Assembly: GCA_025360525.1 (NCBI GenBank)
Contig: JANYCA010000104.1
Span: forward strand, 1 to 54,969
DNA: 54,969 nucleotides
Reading direction: 5' to 3'
Source: Chitinophagaceae bacterium
GTDB lineage: Bacteria > Bacteroidota > Bacteroidia > Chitinophagales > Chitinophagaceae
Positions 54,201 to 54,969 of the stretch are shown here, piece after piece. The notes beneath the pieces were generated by a model. It was not told the origin of the DNA. It saw only the letters and a program-made list of their open reading frames with translations, and searched no databases. The first letter of the stretch is position 1. Every line of letters starts with the position of its first letter. The translations under genes were made by a program, and so were the position numbers.

Positions 54201-54969
54201 ATTTAACTACCCAGTTCATTACCACAGGGCTTACAACCAGCTGGACTTTATCTGGTCTAAATGTTGCTACGCCAAATGCCGTAACTACCGCAGGCGCCTA
54301 CCAATTAATTGCAACCAATGGATCCGGCTGTTCCGATACGGCATTGGAAAACCTTACTGTAAACCCAAAGCCAGGCCTGGGCCCTGATGTTGCAATAAAT
54401 ATTTGCCCGGGATTTAGCACTGATCTTACCACTCAATTTATAACAACCGGCCTAACGCCATACTGGACATTGAGTGGAAATCCCGTTGGCTCACCAACTA
54501 CTATCACCTCCGCAGGTATCTATCAATTAGTTGCAGCCAATGGATTTGGTTGTACCGATACTGCATTGGCTACTGTAACAACCAATGCAAAACCATTATT
54601 GGGTACCGATACAGGAGTAGCAACTTGTAGTGGTAATTCCATTAATCTTACATCATTATTTGTTACCACCGGGCTTACTACCAATTGGACAACCGGTGGT
54701 AGCGCCGTAGCCAATCCAACTGCCGTTACTTTAGCCGGGGTGTATCAATTAATTGCAACCAATACTGCTGGTTGTAAAGACACCTCATTGGCTACTGTAA
54801 CCATTAACTCCAAACCTGCTATTGGATTAGATAGATCAACAGCTATCTGCCCTGGCTTTACGGCCGATTTAACCTCCGAATTTATAACCACTGGCTTAAC
54901 GACCTCATGGACGATGGCCGGTGTTGCAGTCACTAACCCATCGACAGTTGCTGTCGCAGGTAAATATCG
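48257..54969 (+). CDS. Giant secreted PKD/Ig-repeat surface protein (incomplete at window end)
   Basis: Open frame from ATG 48257 to the window edge, at least 2,237 codons with no stop; I read it through in frame. Signal peptide: RYSAKAFLFSLSLLLTLFF with ANNRSQAAG-like cleavage region. Residues to about 1,530 are several long, Cys-rich beta modules each with a (T)WY(K/R/T)FT strand and a C.xxGTYY/GEYLVQ strand, like pre-peptidase/Ig-type folds. A PKD domain follows (YKWDFGSGGQTS...YSIKLVAQN), then Ig-like units with WQNGTT and WNTGST, and finally exact 74-aa repeats from 53924. Such proteins in Bacteroidota are type IX-secreted adhesins or gliding proteins; the C-terminal sorting domain would lie outside the window. 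Confidence 0.9.
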   Translation, partial: MVIRISSKRYSAKAFLFSLSLLLTLFFDNRSQAAGPGNDSCAKATVVKISNAGFGLGVFTSDSSDMTNATVEATENFAPAIFVAGQDKKSVWYRFTLPTNRSVKVSLLQPLPPPIAAGDAGFTIYQSSNCLPALTEVSSKFTPNPLFGDSYHPCVAAGEYLVQVSSKAGANGLLYIKIELGEPSPSPYDKPAGAQQFGTLTTNKVTAITYDVDCQSIDNAAENCLPNGSFKDYTKSTWHTFTTPNYFDWFSILLAQSLYYGSDIKVGYQLYEGDGTVSPISSLTKITNCDSLVTNSYYSAQKTYKCGELKTNTTYTIQLLYYKDFVRTLYLAVAWNGNAATKAPEPISGIPAPNKMGTLLYDDNGVNNIAADNLACNSRHSEHNCPNSMPLAGIPKDGYQYNLSTFFSFKLATASTVSITATTDCNYPYLYVRLYKQSLTTNCNNLDTANIIASFIYNSSTLKCLEAGDYVVQISGVDSIIPRDYYYYGYLSTSTVPICIRRSLGNSVSLNINVKKEVASNKYSLGTVGAIDTINKVGNIMTPLQNGVIYQAAVDTIGCQNTLRPADTTCNPINNKVIYRKFAIADSGIINFNTFTYPLQYKLYQGEADALASAQNVFAYPAVFTGLKPQTICMDYYTYCDYKNVCVVPGNYTLAAFGSDNNLGIIDKPSLSFNLKNTRHDSYLNAQDMGSIIDSVGPSGGVRNSDVDSFSCRDNAETINGFAPCAIYGIPATKAIYRQFYLSVPSLLTISNNYYNYYQCGFTSTKTLFYGKATDGLSGLTPVGNQWSCFNSAAYTEQCATLPAGWYTIVSYASGPSYSNPIQNLNQYGGYSSSVGKPDQISINITVPSCLPPQFNRPYKASVDTSTNQPYKIEWGPQTGHTAAYPVTYKRYVLNKENFNCIQDTDFIKQKLTACNVANAKVAFYVFTTTQESYLQIDDVPDAIWSSVYAFDARTADSAKLKAGSPLQPCLAKQGQIQFCKLLPGTYTLVLFAPTSYNCNSVTPSIYVDQVGYSRFDHAAKAYDFGTIKPDSAWYNGKPGDVNPLDNTRAASNDFFYCTTGAQEKDPFEGQACFIQYNPEIYQPGNNIVLHPDNTTAPENYFMDRRNLWYTFTVNQPGTVRVKVDNKTPGKTSQYTFAVYKTDVDATLPFSSVVAGGLVDSTLAQGLTLIKSNAYYYYCYGYNDISFYNEPCSFKPIRYYILVDNRNAYGYTTQRDMIPNHQVEVSILLDSNNAIPPKFDHFSLANDMGTVNSGKKKGAIDNYTCATKDATDPLYAYTTCQKTLWYKFTTTTTGQIRYASFFQNQYQYYYDNIQLFRQVKPNDSSSTGLQIMPHTATYYDNGYWAQQCITPGTYYIILPGCNAVNEDVYPEIEIIPQAGDFCSAPAIAAINGVSVASATLIPDCHTIGTDYGEFGPTLTCPAGANTALYKTSWFRMDIGGTDTLDVTAYLVENTNATSTEIKYRLMTGDCGAMQEQSCVQDALTQNTYQCLLPGQKYFVQVFTPVFNQVGSAVTGTLELKLSAIKHVDTCAPVNSCLANANFTTTFDCTKDETVRFNNFSTYGTGISYKWDFGSGGQTSAEVAPLFLYPAKTTDQVYSIKLVAQNTACGKKDSVTKTITIPARPYVDFGSDIVQCNGTPITLDATSFTGATYYWQNGTTNPTFTAAAATGQNQYSVKVEYNNCISTDTINIFINPILKKPLQNIVLCAVDSIQLNAYRGYSETYLWNTGSTASNIYAKNGGIYWVDVKLNNCVIRDSFNVTSTAASQPLGSDTTVCLTVGGYNLNATINGAVSYQWQNSSSAVNFNVTVPGIYWVKIDFGTCIITDSVTISGFPATQIISSSASICSGDSYTLPWGTIVNSAAIYRDTIRRVASGCDSIIKIVTLTVNAKPSLGADKNLSICFGKTANLSTQFITTGLTSDWTIGGLMVANPAAVSQAGLYRLIGTNASGCADTAFVTLTVNTKPDVGIDKATSICPGFNVNLTTQFITTGLTTSWTLSGLNVATPNAVTTAGAYQLIATNGSGCSDTALENLTVNPKPGLGPDVAINICPGFSTDLTTQFITTGLTPYWTLSGNPVGSPTTITSAGIYQLVAANGFGCTDTALATVTTNAKPLLGTDTGVATCSGNSINLTSLFVTTGLTTNWTTGGSAVANPTAVTLAGVYQLIATNTAGCKDTSLATVTINSKPAIGLDRSTAICPGFTADLTSEFITTGLTTSWTMAGVAVTNPSTVAVAGKY
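53924..54969 (+). repeat. Exact 222-bp (74-aa) coding repeats
   Basis: Lys-Pro codons that open each unit are at 53924, 54146, 54368, 54590 and 54812, exactly 222 bp apart; the fifth unit is cut by the window end. Shared skeleton: KP..G.D....IC.GF...LTTQF, ITTGLT..WT..G, V..P..V..AG.YQLIATN, GC.DTALATVTVN. Five units are visible and more may follow. Confidence 0.95.

Noticed and set aside
1..54969. tRNA or rRNA genes
   Set aside because: No cloverleaf with a TTCGA-type loop or conserved rRNA segment was recognised by eye.

Overview
The window comes from a bacterium of the phylum Bacteroidota, most likely a Chitinophagaceae-like member. Signs are the AT-rich sequence, TAnnTTTG-type promoters, weak ribosome binding sites with several GTG/TTG starts, a DUF4369-type thioredoxin-like lipoprotein/secreted protein, and a giant secreted PKD/Ig-repeat protein of the type-IX-secretion kind. 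This placement is inference from gene content. No rRNA or tRNA gene was seen.

Layout. 0-9 kb (minus strand): purE and purK, the two-step CAIR pathway of purine synthesis, lie on the same strand but are separated by a complete tripartite RND efflux operon (adaptor, pump, TolC-like channel). A metallo-beta-lactamase-fold hydrolase follows. 9-13 kb: a repeat-rich spacer, a quinone-oxidoreductase-like enzyme, and a large secreted glycosidase-like protein. 13-23.4 kb is the accessory region. A penicillin/AHL-acylase gene survives only as its two ends, and a MNT/HEPN toxin-antitoxin pair plus an unknown gene sit between them. Then come stand-alone genes (membrane methyltransferase-like protein, GyrI-like protein, YitT protein, alpha/beta hydrolase, TIR-domain protein). 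Related imperfect-palindrome elements lie in the spacers downstream of five of these units, in a pattern reminiscent of gene cassettes. The region ends with a frameshifted RraB-like gene, about 1.6 kb without genes, and a roughly 390-bp tandem array of 22-bp units.

23.4-32.2 kb is housekeeping: cytochrome c, aspartate kinase, fructose-1,6-bisphosphatase, acyl-CoA-binding protein, an MFS exporter, a MurC-like ligase carrying an in-frame heptanucleotide repeat, imidazolonepropionase, a small secreted protein and an NAD(P)-binding protein. 32.2-41.1 kb is a complete tryptophan operon, trpE-G-D-C-F-F-gnat-B-gnat-A. It is preceded by a leader peptide with three consecutive Trp codons and by mutually exclusive hairpins ending in an intrinsic terminator, a classical attenuator readable base by base. 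trpF is present twice in tandem and two acetyltransferase genes are interleaved.

41-55 kb is cell envelope and surface: a TlpA-like thioredoxin, an unknown secreted protein, a three-gene sugar/heptose unit (HAD phosphatase, sugar-1-phosphate nucleotidylyltransferase, TylF-like methyltransferase), an IPT-domain secreted protein, and a giant secreted protein open for more than 2,230 codons to the window edge. Its visible 3' part consists of exact 222-bp repeats.

The observations most worth a second look are the trp attenuator, the cassette-like spacer elements with their cargo (TIR, MNT/HEPN), the 22-bp tandem array, the in-frame heptamer repeat in the Mur ligase, and the tandem trpF pair.
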